The notes under the pieces: generated by a model
Told to the model about the DNA's origin: nothing
The model's input: only the letters and a program-made list of their open reading frames with translations
The model's database searches: none
Translations under genes and position numbers: made by a program
Part shown: in pieces, positions 22,115 to 33,944 of the stretch
Position numbering within the stretch: position 1 is the first letter of the stretch
Layout of the letters: each line of letters starts with the position of its first letter
Source of the DNA: Platanthera guangdongensis
Taxonomy: Eukaryota; Streptophyta; Magnoliopsida; Asparagales; Orchidaceae
Direction of reading: 5' to 3'
Length of the DNA: 64,000 bases
NCBI GenBank assembly: GCA_039583875.1
Contig: CM077155.1
Span: 7,986,043-8,050,042, forward strand

Positions 22115-24545
22115 TGTAACAGCCCGATTTTCTCAGTAGGCCAAAATTTGGGTGACACATCCTGGGACACGGGCGTGTCTCAGGGCGTGTCCTCCATGTG
22201 TCGAGTGTCGAGAGGATCAGTCGACGTTTTTCGCTCGACGATGTGTCGACAGAAGGCACACGGCCAAGGACACGGGCGTGTCCAAGGCCGTGTCGTGTGC
22301 TTGACGAATTTTGCTCGACGATCGTCGAGTGTCGAGATGTGGTCGTCGAGTGTCAAGTGATGGATGCACACGGCCTATGACACGGGCGTGTCACAGGGCG
22401 TGTCCCGTCAAGTCGACGAACTCAGCCCGACGAAATTTTGCGTTGGTCGCACACGGCTTGGGACACGGGCGTGTCCCCAGGCCGTGAGAGTCTCGGGCGA
22501 TTTTGGGATTATTTTCGCCGATGCACACGGCCACAGACACAGGCGTGTCTGAAGGCGTGTTGGGTGACATGGCCCATGACACGGGCGTATCCCATGGGCG
22601 TGTCACTGGTTTGGATAAGTCGGTTGACCACCATTTGAGGCACACGGCCCGGGACACGGGCGTGTCACAGGCCGTGTCAGGCAAAAATCATCTTTTCTGG
22701 CATTTTTGTGGCCGTCCATTCCTTCAGCCTGGATACAATGGCTGAACTGCCACCCTATTTCCTTAAGGCCGTGAATGAGAAGAGAAATCTCATTTCTCTT
22801 ATTTGGCTTCTCTTTCTTCATTACTAGTGAGAGAAAGGGAGAGGAAGAAGGAGGAGGAGGAAAGGGGGCTGATTACCGGTGATGCTGCGGTTTACCGACA
22901 AGAGATTCGAAGCCGGCGTTGCGGAGGAAAAGCTCGTGTGATTCGTTCACGCTAGATTGGAGCTCATGCACCAAAGAGGGCTTCAAGGGTAACGACTTTT
23001 CTTCCTGGCCATGTGAAGGCTTCCTTTTGGCATATATTTGTGATTCCCCCATCAAGAGGTGGCTGATTTTGGGAGTCTTTGGGTGGATGCATGAAATCCC
23101 CTTTGTTGGCATATAGATCCGGAAATGGAGTACGGAATAGGCATGCTGTGTGAAGCCCATCTGGACAGGTTGGTCTGGATTGGTGATGTTGCATACGAAC
23201 CGGAGAAGACTCCGTGATAAACGTGTAGTTTAAGGAGTCAACGTGTTATGCCTGCGAAAAGAAGTAGCAAGAAGTACTAGATTGGTAGCCCAGGAAAATA
23301 TCTGTGTTATGTTTTTGGGTCCGACGTGTGAATGAGGCACATGAAGTACTGGTGTGACCAGGAAAGGCCCTTTGTGATGCTTGATGTCGTAGGGTGTCCA
23401 CCTGTGAAGTGAGTAACAGGAAGTACTGACATGGTAGCCAGGAAAGACCCCTGACATTTGTGATTTTGCGGTGTCCACCTGTGAAGAGAGTAACAGGAAG
23501 TACTGGGATGCCCAGGAAAGACCCGTTGTTGTGATAAGGAAATGGGTGTAGAGAAATACCCAGGCTGTGTGCCAAGAACAGGATTTGTGAGACCGACCCG
23601 CGCCTTTGATTAAGCCATGAGTACGCTGTACTCGGAGAAGGCAAGGCGATTTGAGCAACGGGGGGTGGAGGATCCGACCTGCGCTATGTCCGTCCGACGT
23701 GAGACCAAAAGGTGCGGTCTGTTGGAGCGCATAACAAGAGTCTTAGGCCTGCGCGCCATGACACAATGGGGGCTACGGTCTATCCCGGTTTAGTAAGACT
23801 AGAACTCCGGCTGCACGCCATGGAGTAAATGCTCAAGTAAGTTGTCGTTGGGTGATGACCCTGATACGGTGGTGGGCGTGTGATTTGCCAAAACACCAAG
23901 AATGTGCCCTGAGTGCACAGACCGTTGGGCCGGGTGGCGAACGGTTGTGATGGCATGTGTGCGTGAAAGCACCTTTTATGAGATATATTGTCATGCTTGT
24001 GATAGGATATGCCTGCATGGAAGTTTACCGCTGCCCCGAGAAAAGGGGTAGGGTCGTTATAATTGGGTCAGTTGAACGATGACCGTTGCTTTTGTTTGCC
24101 ACTGTTGGGTGGATTGTCCCTGTATAGGTGCTGGAGAGCCGAGCGGGACGCATAAAGGTTGATGTCCCTACTGCGTTGCTGCTACTGCTGCTAGCCCTCA
24201 AAGGCTAGATGTGTTGTTTGTTGTGTTTTTTCTTTTATTGTGGCCGGCCTGCGCGCCAATATTAAGACCACTGTTTGAAAGCCGTGTAAGGGCATAAGGC
24301 CATCTTGTGTACTCTTGTAAGACATTCTTATGTACGATATATACAACGTGGAGTTGTGCTATTTGTTGGACATTCAAGGGAGGAATTCAAGTTGTATTAT
24401 AGGCTTCCGCTAAAATGCTTTGTGATAGGTGCGATGCGCTACTCTGATATCATCTTGTACCTTCACCGCATGTTTTGTGATATATACTGTGGGGCCCCGG
24501 CCGGACCTTCTAGAATATACCATATGAACGGATGGGGTTGTTACA
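22115..24545 (+). repeat. Tekay-1 3' LTR, intact order
   Basis: 2,431 bp from TGTAACAGCC to TTGTTACA. It holds the palindrome array at 22156-22672, the candidate gag start exon at 22966-22988, degenerate repeats around AAGTACTGG (about 23268-23530) and the block that is inverted in the 5' LTR. Its length and order agree with the related solo LTR (about 2.39 kb without its insertion). Confidence 0.92.
23268..23530 (+). repeat. Degenerate tandem repeats inside the LTR
   Basis: Four or so copies of a roughly 60-bp unit containing (G)AAGTACTGR, CCAGGAAAG and TGTCCACCTGTGAAG. They lie downstream of the candidate splice donor. The related solo LTR has a different repeat at this place. Confidence 0.65.
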
Positions 24546-24550
24546 TGCTG

Positions 24551-25912
24551 TTGAACTGAAGAACAGACCGCCTACCCGCCCGAGTCCGGCGGACAGGTTA
24601 TTGAACTTGGAAAACTGAAGCAGAGAAACTGACAAGCCGCAGAAGCAACCTGCTGAGACCGCCGATTGAAATCGCAAACTTCACTGATGTTGACCGCAGT
24701 CAAAGCCAAACTTCTGGCTCCTTAGTGTTAGTCGTGCAACCTGCAAACAACAAACAGATCTCTCTTCAACCCGCGCGGACAGGAAAAACCAAACCGCAAT
24801 ACATAACCAAGACTCAACTTACTGTTCACTCAGTTACTATAGATGTGTCGGGGGGTCTATTTATAGGCAAGGTGAGGAGTGTGGTCACCACCCTAGTGAA
24901 TAGAGACACCGCCCCAGCCTGCACGCTAACACATCGCAGTCCGCCAAGTCCGCAAGGACTTGGTCAGACTTCAAACCCGTCAAGCGCCAGGTCAAAGCCA
25001 GTCCGCCACCATGCAGACACAATGCCATTCCACACAACACAAGCACAGCGCCAGTCCTCCACTCAACACAGCATGCAGACACCCAAAACTCATGATGCAT
25101 CAGTCTACACACTATATGCGAACAAGGCGGCAGTCCGCATAGCTCGAGAACAAAGTCACAGTCCGCCACGAGTCCACGACCAATAGGCAGTCCGCCCGGT
25201 CAACAGTGGACTCTGCGGACACTGCGAACACCATGGACATGTCACAGAAAATGACCAAGTCCAGCAGCCCATCAAGCAACTGGCGCGAGCATGGCGGACA
25301 CAAAAGACCCAGATCGCCAATCAACAGGACAGTCCGCCACAAGGATGTAGCTAATATTCATCGCAACACCAGAGAGCTTAGAAAAAAAACAAAGCCCATC
25401 TCCAAAGCCAGCCCGCAAAGGCGGACTCCGCGGACGCAAAGCAAGTCCCCCACAACACCGTGGATACAACTTTCAATCCGCCCGGATACCCCAAGAACAG
25501 GCTAACTGCATGGCCGCAGATCAAGCAGAGCACCTCCAATAGACTATCAAACACAGTCCGCTCAGGCCGCTCCACTAGATGCCCAAGCCGCTAAGACTAC
25601 CTTGGTCATAGACCATCCAGGCCGCACACCAGTTCGACCAGGCCGGAAACACAGGCCGCACAGGCCGCTCCACAAGAACAGCCAAGCCACCAAGTCCAAC
25701 TAGACCAGGTCACCCAGGCCGCAACCATTAGTCCGCCCAGGCCGCGGACAAAGACCGCTCAGACAGCTATTACCGCCCGGCCTGCTCCATCACACACTTT
25801 CACTTCACAAATTTCAACAGGAGCACACCGGAAAACGCAAGAAATCTTCGCGTTCATCGATTCACGGATCATTACTCGCGAAAATTTCAGGGTTTTTGAT
25901 AGGTTCCCCCAT
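24551..25912 (-). repeat. Copia B 5' LTR, part 2 (U3 side)
   Basis: Resumes after the Tekay-1 target duplication. It is rich in GTCCGC, AGGCCGC and CCGCGGAC motifs in both orientations for over 1 kb. It appears to end near 25905-25912 (GGTTCCCCCA on the plus strand), giving a total LTR of about 1.76 kb. The outer boundary is tentative because the partner LTR is outside the window. Confidence 0.6.
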
Positions 25913-27060
25913 TAAATTTCTAAGTCAAATCGGCAAGACGCAGACAAGCACGCATGGGCTCGACTGGACGATTACGCACATCGAAGCCGCAAGCCCCAGG
26001 AGCCCCCCCCCCCCCCAAAAAAAAACGTCGAACCCACGCACAATAGGACTGCGCAAAGCGCACCCAGCCTGCGCGTTGGCGCATGCAGCCGGTGCGCGCT
26101 CGCCCGCGTCCCACGCAGCCTGGGTGTGCGGTCCGCGCATGGCCAGCCCGTGCGGCCGCACTCCGCATGACCGCAGGGTCGTGCCCACGTGCGACCGCAC
26201 CCTGCACGACTGCGTATGGCTGCAGGTACAGCGTCCCCATGCGGCTGCAGGGCTGCTCCCCCACACGGCTGTAGGGCTGCGCCCCTGCACGGGTGCAGGG
26301 TCACGCCCACGCGTGACAGCACTCGTGCAGCCCCAGGGCCGCACCCCCATGTAGTCGCAGGGTAACAACCCTGCATGGTCACGCTCCCCGCAGCCGCACC
26401 CCGCGCGCGGTGTGCCCACGCGCGCATGCTGGATGTGCTCGCCGTCGCCATCAGTGACCCCCCCTCCCTCTCTGACCGACTCCTCCACCGCCGATGCCTC
26501 CAGGCACCTTGACCTGACTGCCCGAACTGCACAGGGGCCACTCCCATCATTTCGTCAAGAATGGTGATCCAGGTGACTGAAACGGGGAGACGTCATTCAC
26601 CATCACAAATCACTCATCGTCGTAACTACCACCATAGTTTCTAGAAAACTATAAATAGTCCCTCATGGTTTCATTTGAAGACAAGCAGCTTCAGAGGCAA
26701 GAGAGAGCTCTGAGGTTTTCCGACGAGATCATGGACTTAGGCTGATTCTCCGCTCAGGAATTCACTCCGCTCTTCTCCTTGCGCTAAGACTTCAACACGC
26801 TCCAAGTCTCGTCAACTTCCTCCGCGAGTGCGCCCCCACCAGAAGCTCCGTGGAATTGGAGAATTTTTCAGCTGGAACGCTCTCACCCAGGTTTCACGAG
26901 CTCAACAATTTTTCAAGGCCAGAGCGCTTCCATCGAGGCTCCGAGAACTTAGCCGTTTTTCCTCATTTTCTACACCTGTAACGGAGTAGCAGCTTGTCAC
27001 CCTACGAGATCAAACCAAACTCAGTAAAACTCTGAGAAGTTACTGGATTTCGGCTCGGCA
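25913..27060 (+). repeat. Probable LTR fragment with promoter, family unknown
   Basis: A GC-rich block (25980-26500) with repeated CTGCAGGG / CCCTGCA motifs, one forming the perfect dyad CCCTGCACGGGTGCAGGG near 26283, is followed by a TATA box CTATAAATAG (26649-26658) and a leader-like stretch. This is the U3-promoter-R layout of the other LTRs here. No coding region, PBS or second LTR was found. Long ORFs on both strands in the GC-rich block are composition artefacts. Confidence 0.35.
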
Positions 27061-28136
27061 CAGTTTCAGTCACGCGGTTTTTTCACCCTTTCCGAGTTTT
27101 TCACATAAAAAACGTCTTTTGTCATTTGTTGCGGCTCATTTTGTCTTTTTGTGCGGCCGGTCCGATTCCGAGCTAAGACGGTCAGATTTCTCCGAACCGG
27201 GAAAAGATCGGGCAACCTGCAACAAGATCGTTCATCTATTGTTCTACTGTTTTGTACATGTAAATTGGAATTTTTATGCTTAATAGTTAATATGTCATGC
27301 ATAAATCATAATTAATTTAAAACAAAAAAAATTGCAAAATATTTTCACCAATTATTTTTAATTTATGATTATATATACTAGGGTTGCGCTAAAATTTTAG
27401 TTCCACCCTTGTCCACACCGTCCCTGTCCACACAGTAGAAAAACATAGTTCTCAGACTTAGGCTTTGTTTTGTTCGGGGTTTTGCCGTCTCCGTTTTAAA
27501 CAAAAGCCGCCGGACGGTGGGTAAACAATTGGGCGCCGGCGGCGTTTGCTCCGTTTGCACCCGCCGGACAGAGGAAAAGTCATCAAATCGGAGCTTTTCC
27601 AGCCCCGCATTCCCCCTCTGATTCGACACCTCCATTTGAACCTGCCGGCTCCTCGCGCACCTGCTCAATCAAACGAAGTCTTAAATTTCAAAATGAAGCC
27701 TGGTCCCAAAAATCTCTCCACTTGTGCTATTAGATGTACTATTTCATGAAAGCTTTAGTTGTCAAATTTGTAAATAGAGAAAAAAAACGTTGATAACAGA
27801 AAATAAAACTGAAAAGAGAAAAGAGCACAGTTCAGGAAATGATACCCTCGTGGGCGCTAGAAATTTAAATAAAATCCAACCCAAAATATGCAATGCCAAA
27901 ACACGTGACACCTCCTTGCATGAAATCCTCGTCCAGCTGCCGCCGCCCGGCGCCAGGTTTCCGGAAAAAAGAACTTCCGCTCCGGCCAAGAATCCGACCT
28001 GGCAACAACGCTAACGGATTCCGGTTCAGGCTTACCGCGTCCGAAAATCGCACGTGGCGATCTCATGTCAGTCACGTGCCGAGCCATGGAATATTCCCTT
28101 TCCCTTTCCCCCGCAGTACGAGTCCGGGGGTGGAGC
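27061..28136. other. Intergenic, no gene recognised
   Basis: AT-rich to about 27380, then mixed composition. No protein family, LTR or repeat recognised. Confidence 0.5.
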
Positions 28137-28292
28137 GAATGCACTGCACCGTAAAGTGCAGTCCGACGGTTGCGCTGAAATGCGAGTGCGCTGAGATGTG
28201 CACAGCATGCACAAATCGCGGCGCAAAGCTGAACTCGCGCGAGATCTCCGCACAACCGTCTGATGCACTGCACTTTACCGTACAGTGTATTC
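28137..28292. repeat. Imperfect long hairpin, MITE-like
   Basis: 28137-28172 and 28252-28292 are inverted copies (GAATGCACTG...GTAAAGTGCAGT and its complement), and the pairing continues inward towards a GTGCACAGCATGCAC centre. A further GCACTGCACC follows at 28296. No clear target duplication. ORFs on both strands here result from the fold-back. Confidence 0.6.
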
Positions 28293-28675
28293 GCTGCACT
28301 GCACCACCTCCGAACCCCCTCAGTACTGGCCACCGGCTTCTGCTGCATGAAAGCCTCGAAGTGAAAAACCAGAAACAACCGTCTTCTAACTCACCCCAAG
28401 TCTGAATTCAACAACAAAAAGAAACTTTGCTTCAAATCTAAAGAGCAAGAAATTAAGGCTCCCTTCCGCATGGTGGCCGTTGACGGTCGTGAACATGGGG
28501 TTAAACTGTCGTTCATTAACACGCGCATGAGGAATTTCACCTACTTTTATGTTCAAACGGATTAAGGAATGACGGTTTAATCCATGCATTTACGACTATC
28601 ACCGTTGTGCCACGACTTATTTGCTCGGAAGAGTTTGGGCAAAAATGCCACCGTCATAAAATGTATATTTGGCAA

Positions 28676-28903
28676 GGGTCCAGGATCCCCTCCATTTCAT
28701 TTGACGAAATGGAGTGGAGGGGATCCATTTCACGGACAAGATTTTTTACTTTTTAATCCAACGGGTTCTGTTTTTCCCAACCTTTTATATTTTTTTAATT
28801 CAAAAAAATCTTATCCACTAGATTTTTTTGGGCTAATCATGTCCACTAAATATGAAATAGATCCCCTCCATTTCATTTGAAATGAAGAGGATCCCGATCC
28901 TTT
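28676..28903. repeat. MITE-like element with GGATCCCCTCCATTTCA ends
   Basis: The left end (GGATCCCCTCCATTTCA at 28683) folds at once on its complement (to 28726). The right end (28858-28900) repeats the motif and its complement. The outer ends are about 25 bp of inverted similarity. The interior is AT-rich and non-coding. Confidence 0.6.
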
Positions 28904-29758
28904 GGCAAGACAGTGGTTATGACAGCCGTCGAGAAAAGAAAACTAATTTTTAATATAAAGTGGACGACGCTTCTTTGGTGAGGTCGGCCGCTCATGAGCA
29001 ATGATTCATAAACACGTTCACGATCACCACAGCCATGCCAATCGGATTCAATTTCCTTCGCTGCCTGAAACCACTCTTTTCAGGGGAGAAGATGGAGTAA
29101 TCAACGCTCCATAAGAAACCCGCTCCATGCCCCCTACCTCAAGAGATTTTTGGTTGCGTTACACTCATCGTTAGTTACTACAAAAACATTATGATTGAAC
29201 GAAATATTATCGTATTTGACAATACTATCAGCATTTTTAGAATATCAGATCGTATGACTGTATTTAATCATGCATCTATAAAGATAGATGAGAGCAACCC
29301 ACTTAAGAATTTCTCCCCTCCCTTGACCTCTTTGGCGTGCTTGCAAGCGCAGAAACGACGTAATAAGTCGAGCATCTTCGGTGTTCTGCGCACAATGGAG
29401 TTTCCTCTGTTGCACTCCTTTGAAGCTCGAAATTCCGCCTCCGTCGCCGGAGAGCCGCCGGTGGTTTTTTTTTTAAAATTTGTCCAAAAACACATTATTT
29501 CTATCTTCAATGAAGAATCATTTCAATTTAAGTAGGTAATTAGGCATTACATAAGTTAATTAATTCTACAGCCAACGGTAATTAAGGGCAAAAAGTAACT
29601 AAATTATATGTATTTATATATACATTATTTCTATGTTGTAGGGCTACAATAAATTAATACAGTAACATAAATCAGAAATACATGTCTCTTAATTAATTAC
29701 AGTAAGATTAACATCGCCTAAATTACAAATACAATTCAATTGAACCCCATCATGAGTC
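28904..29758. other. Intergenic, downstream of the NAC gene
   Basis: AT-rich. It should contain the NAC 3' UTR next to 29758 (minus-strand transcription), but no clear poly(A) site could be chosen. No other gene recognised. Confidence 0.5.
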
Positions 29759-31940
29759 TCACATGCAGCGGTGAATGTGCAACACGCCTCCGCCGGCGGC
29801 TGTCAACGGCGATCCGTCGAAATCCCGATCATACGAGGCGCAGCAGCTTCCAATTTCGTGGTTGGAGACGACGGAGGAGATCTCCGTGTTCCGGTCGTTG
29901 CTGACGCCGGTGTCGTCCTGACTCAGCATGGATGTGTTCGAAAATTGCTCTGCCTTGCAATGCCGCCGAATGGCGGGTATAGGGGGCGGCAGAGCAACCG
30001 GCGTAACCTCTTGCGGCAAGTAGCAGCCAGCATCCAAAAAAGGATTTTGATCATGCCCTTGAACTATCTGCTGCAAATAGTTCTTTCTTGAATCAGCCGG
30101 CCAGCCGTCGCCGCCGGCAGTGGAGTTGAAATAAGACGGTATCGGCAGTATGGAGGCCTCTGTTATGGCCTCCCTGAATTGGAAGCCGTCGGGATCAAAC
30201 ACGCTCGAGTCGGGGACGAAGCTCCCCGTATCTATAAGCGGCGGAAGCGTGGGGGAATCGAGTAAGCCATCCGTGTAAGCTGTGTTAGCTCTGCCCATGC
30301 TATTTGCGTGCATTGGACTCCTCTTTGGAATTACAGTAGTGTTTTTGAGAAGAACTCTGCAAACCACCCATTCATCCTGCACACATGAAATAATTTGAAT
30401 CATTAATTAATTAAATCTAATAATTAGTCCATCAATTTTCATTCGTAGGTTTTCATTTTCGTGTAAAATAAAAACTTATGTTTGTTTGTAGGATGATTTT
30501 GAAGTCTGTTTGAAGTAAAAATGAAAACTTATGTTAGTTTACAATTAAAAAATCAATATTCTTTGCAAAAGATGTTAAATTATGGGCGTTGTTATTAACA
30601 TTGTATTTTTGTTTAGTCGCATCATACTTTCTTCTAATTTTTCGTGTTTTTTATAAATACGTCTTGTACATGCATTTTTAGGAAAGTGTTCAACACGAAA
30701 GTTGTAAATCTCGTGGAGATCTATAACTTTTGTGTTGAACACTTTTCATAAATATGCATGTACAAGACATACTTTGGAAATACGCTCAGATTTCACGCCT
30801 TTTGGAAATAAGCCTTGTTCATGTTTTTTTTTTGGAAAAATGTTCAACACGAAAGTCGAGATCTACAACTTTGTGTTGAACACTTTTCCTAAATATACAT
30901 GTACAAGATGTATTTTTAAAAGACACGAAAAATTAGAAGAAAGTGCGATACGACTAGCCAAAACAGCGGTGCAAATAACACCGACCTAAATTATTTGGCC
31001 AATCCACCTGCGAATGGAGAAGCCGTCATCATCGTCGAATCCTTCGGGTGATCATCTTCTTCCACAGAGACAATTTCGCTCACTCCACCTCGAACATCAC
31101 AAATGAATGCTAAATCGAAGATCGACCTAGTTCTGTTACCCCTTTGCATACAACGATGGCCCTCGGAGCTCCGGCTCCATGTCTTTCAAAACCATTCGAA
31201 ACAGACCTCGCTCGGTCTGTTTTGTAGCAGGGCAGTTTTAGAAGAAAATATAGTCTAATGAACGCGAAAATATAGCCCAACGAACGCGAAAAATTTGATT
31301 TTTGAAATCTCCAAAGGGGAAAACAGAGCAAACGAATTCAGGCTAAGAAGAGAAAGAAAAGGAGAAATAAGAAATGAACTGAATACCTTGGGAGATCTGG
31401 GAGGGAATTTGCCTTCGAGCCTGAACTCGTGCATCACCCAGTTGGTCTTCTCACCTTTGGGAGCTCTCCCAGTGTAAAAAACCAGAGTTTTTTTCATGCC
31501 GACAAGGATTCCAGTTCCCCTGTGAATCTCTTTATCTTTTCCGGTGGCCTTCCAGTAGCCGGAGTCAGTTGCTCTGTTGGTTCTCATCCCCGTGGGATAC
31601 TTCCTGTCTCTTTGACAGAAAAAGTACCACTCGCCGGCCTCCCCCATCTTCGCCCTGTCTGCGCAGAATCACACTTTGAATATGTAAAACAAAACAGAGC
31701 AGAACAGAACAGAACAGAACAGAGGAGCCAGCTTTGAGATTGAGATGTATTCATAATCTTACTTGGGAGATCCCAGGGCTCGCACTTATTCAAATCAACA
31801 TCTCCCATGGCTCTTGCGCAGAAGGAGCCATGGCTGAGCACCTTCGGGTAAAGATAGTGGGTTACAATTTCTTCATCAGTGGGGTGAAACCTGAATCCTG
31901 GTGGCAAAATCAAGCTTTCTTCTTCAACCAACGAGCTCAT
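29759..31940 (-). CDS. NAC-domain transcription factor (NAM/CUC-like)
   Basis: Three exons on the minus strand: 31940-31763, 31658-31387 and 30376-29759, together 1,068 nt and 355 residues. Introns start GT and end AG (donors A/GTAAG and AAG/GTATTC; acceptors GCGCAG and GTGCAG) in phases 1 and 0, the usual NAC exon layout. Residues about 12-157 form the NAC DNA-binding domain: [19 protein letters not shown] (A), [12 protein letters not shown] (B), [20 protein letters not shown] (C), [12 protein letters not shown]...[25 protein letters not shown] (D), DEWVVCRV (E). The C-terminal ~200 residues are Ser/Pro/Asp-rich, as expected for an activation region. No membrane segment, and I saw no miR164-type target. 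It is intact and is the only clear host gene. The exact NAC subgroup is not assignable by eye. Confidence 0.93.
30587..30982. repeat. MITE in NAC intron 2
   Basis: A near-palindromic element of about 395 bp. The outer arms (TTTCTTCTAATTTTTCGTG and its complement) and two inner hairpins around GTTCAACACGAAAGT...GTGTTGAAC repeat CTTGTACATGCAT motifs. A relative is at 61750-62142. It occupies over a third of the 1,010-bp intron. Confidence 0.8.
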
Positions 31941-32060
31941 GATGATCGCCGGCGGCGGAAACGGTGGCGGCGACGGCGGCGGGATAATCTAGAGAGAGAG
32001 AATTTGAGAATTTGATAAAGGAGAAGCGAGGGAGTTTGAGAGAAGGGGATTAAATAGACG
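31941..32060 (-). promoter_or_regulatory. NAC 5' UTR and core promoter
   Basis: Upstream of the ATG the minus strand has a CCGCCG-rich and then CT-rich leader. TCTATTTAAT at 32049-32058 is a plausible TATA box about 110 bp from the start codon. No upstream ATG lies in the nearest 100 bp. Confidence 0.5.
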
Positions 32061-32600
32061 GGGAGGAGGGGGAAATAATTAATTGTATAATGTGTATTAA
32101 TTGGAGTAGAGGTGATTGATGATCCGTGTCACTGAAGGCACTTGTTGAACAAGCCGGGGCTAATTTTCTTCTTAATTATACATGCATTGCTTTATTATCA
32201 CAGTCCTTAGTATTTTTTATGGGTGATGTTATTATTCAACAGAAACTGTAAAGAATTGTGGAGTCACTCCTCAAACTTATGTGAGTAGGGGAGGAGTTGT
32301 CACCCCGCTTATACACACAGGATTAAGGAGCACACTAGACGGTGTGGGACTAAATCATTCCTTTTAACGAGTCGTGACACATGCTCGGACATCACCGTCC
32401 ATTCCACGTGACGCACTCAACAGAAATGGATGGTCCATTTCATTTCATGGTGAAGATTATTTCTGCTATATCCAACGGATGATATTAATAATTACATTTG
32501 AAAAGTCATTAAGGATAGTTTGGTCAATTTAAAAAAGTTCATCAATAGCACTGATGGCGATGACCCCCATTTATAATGATCAAGGTGTGCCCATAGCCAC
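32061..32600. other. Intergenic, NAC upstream region
   Basis: No gene seen. The left edge of the Tat LTR could lie anywhere in the right half of this stretch. Confidence 0.4.
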
Positions 32601-33925
32601 ACCCCTCATGATCTTCACCCAAGCGGAGTGAGATCATGGGTTTGGTCGCGCACACGATCGCCACACCTGATCCTCCCGCACGCAGATCTCATTACGCACA
32701 TCTAAGCAACCGCCGCCGACGCCGCCTCGCCGGTCGCCGGCCGCCGCTCCACTCCGGCCGCCTCCTTGCGGCCAAGGAGCGGCCCCGGTCGCCGGCCGCC
32801 CTACTCCTTGGCCGCCGCCCTGCGGCCAAGGAGCGGCCTCCGGCTGCCCTCCTCCTTGGCCGCAGCCGTGCGGCCAAGGAGCGGCTGATGGCCGCCCTCC
32901 TCCTTGGCCGCCTCCGTGCAACCAAGGAGGAGGGCGGCCAGCGGCCGCCGACCGCCCTTCTCCTTGGTCGCCTCCCTGTGGCCAAGGAGCGGCCGCCGCC
33001 CACCCTTCTCCTTGGCAGCCGCCTTGGGCTAAGGAGCGGTCGTCGGCCGCCCTCCTCCTTGGCCGCCGGTGGCGGTCCTCCCCTCGTCGGCGAACTTGGC
33101 GTTGAGTTCGTCGGCCACCTGTGGAGGTCGCCCCCCACCATCCGATCGGTGGGGGGCATTTTCGGTCGTCCGGTTCACGCATAACCACCCACTAACCGCC
33201 AGGTTAGTATTTAATTAATATTTTATTATTAATTAAATGGTCTCCCGATAGCTGGATGCACACATTTAAATCTATACTAAAATCATTTATGCGGATGGTT
33301 ACGGTGTGCGGATAACCGTGTAATCACCGTAACCACTTCCTGGAGTTTATAAAAGGAGCCTAAGAGCTTCTCATTTCCTAACTTTTTCCTCCGAGTCTTT
33401 TTCTTCCTCTGGTGGAAGCTTTGTCGAATTCTTCCTACGAGCAGCACCCGAGCCGCACCTGAGTCGCACCTATGCTACCAGTTGGCCGAGCCAAAGCCAC
33501 CTAGACTCAGCAAATCGTTCAAGTCTCAAGCAGCCTCCGCAAGTCCAAGTGCTCCCTTCCACATCCAGATTCCGCAAACTGCTAACGGCAGACCACCAGC
33601 GCAACGCGTAAGTTGTAATTATTCCCGGTACGACGACCTGTCGTCCGCCGCGTTCAAAGTACTCTCTCACCCCCAAAGTTGTAACGAGAGGTGGCCTATC
33701 ACCCTCGACTTCACCAACAAGTTGTAATAACCCAATAATAATGGACTTTGACCGGCACAGATCCGGTCACATGGTTTTTTTACCCAGTTGAGGGGTTTTT
33801 CCACGTTAAAACTGCTCATATACAATCAAATTACTCATTCGGCTGTGTGCGCGCACGACCATTCCGAGAGCTAAGGAGGTCCAGGTTTTACCGGCCCGAC
33901 CAAGACGTCGAGTTAGTTCGCAACA
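32601..33925 (+). repeat. LTR of a Tat-type Gypsy element
   Basis: Ends CGCAACA just before a Tat-type PBS. It contains a GC-rich palindromic tandem array (32755-33070), a TATA box TATAAAAGG at 33348-33356 and a leader. The right end is firm; the left end is not determined. Confidence 0.65.
32755..33070. repeat. Tandem palindromes, CTCCTTGGCCGC / GCGGCCAAGGAG
   Basis: About six units of roughly 55-60 bp. Each holds CTCCTTGGCCGC followed by GCGGCCAAGGAG, so every unit is itself a dyad. They lie in the U3 of the Tat LTR. Overlapping ORFs of about 180 codons on both strands come from this repeat and are not genes. Confidence 0.8.
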
Positions 33926-33926
33926 G

Positions 33927-33944
33927 TTTGGCGTCATCTATGGG
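33927..33944 (+). other. Primer binding site of the Tat-type Gypsy
   Basis: TTTGGCGTCATCTATGGG, a mutated version of the TGGCGCCGTCTGTGGG PBS common in Tat/Retand elements. Confidence 0.7.

Larger units (their letters stand above)
15144..24545 (+). mobile_element. Tekay-1: chromodomain Gypsy retrotransposon
   Basis: A 9.4-kb element starting TGTAACAGCC and ending GTTGTTACA, flanked by TGCTG at 15139-15143 and 24546-24550. It has gag with a zinc knuckle, then protease, RT, RNase H, integrase and a C-terminal chromodomain, which is the chromovirus (Tekay/Del-like) order. A polypurine tract precedes the 3' LTR. The 5' LTR is rearranged: 1 kb is inverted, and the last ~285 bp plus the PBS are missing, so it cannot now replicate. 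Coding regions have point stops. It interrupts the LTR of Copia B. Confidence 0.93.

Noticed and set aside
23245..24260. The 3' LTR as the inverted copy
   Set aside because: The related solo LTR (43046-58109) has the same orientation as this copy, so the 5' copy is the derived one.
25920..26550. Four overlapping long ORFs in a GC-rich block
   Set aside because: Stop-poor because of GC content and repeats; no domain and no consistent strand.
27857..28405. ORFs of about 170 codons on both strands
   Set aside because: They overlap on opposite strands across a fold-back region, with no recognisable domain.
32634..33188. ORFs of 182 and 184 codons on both strands
   Set aside because: Produced by a GC-rich palindromic tandem repeat; composition artefact.
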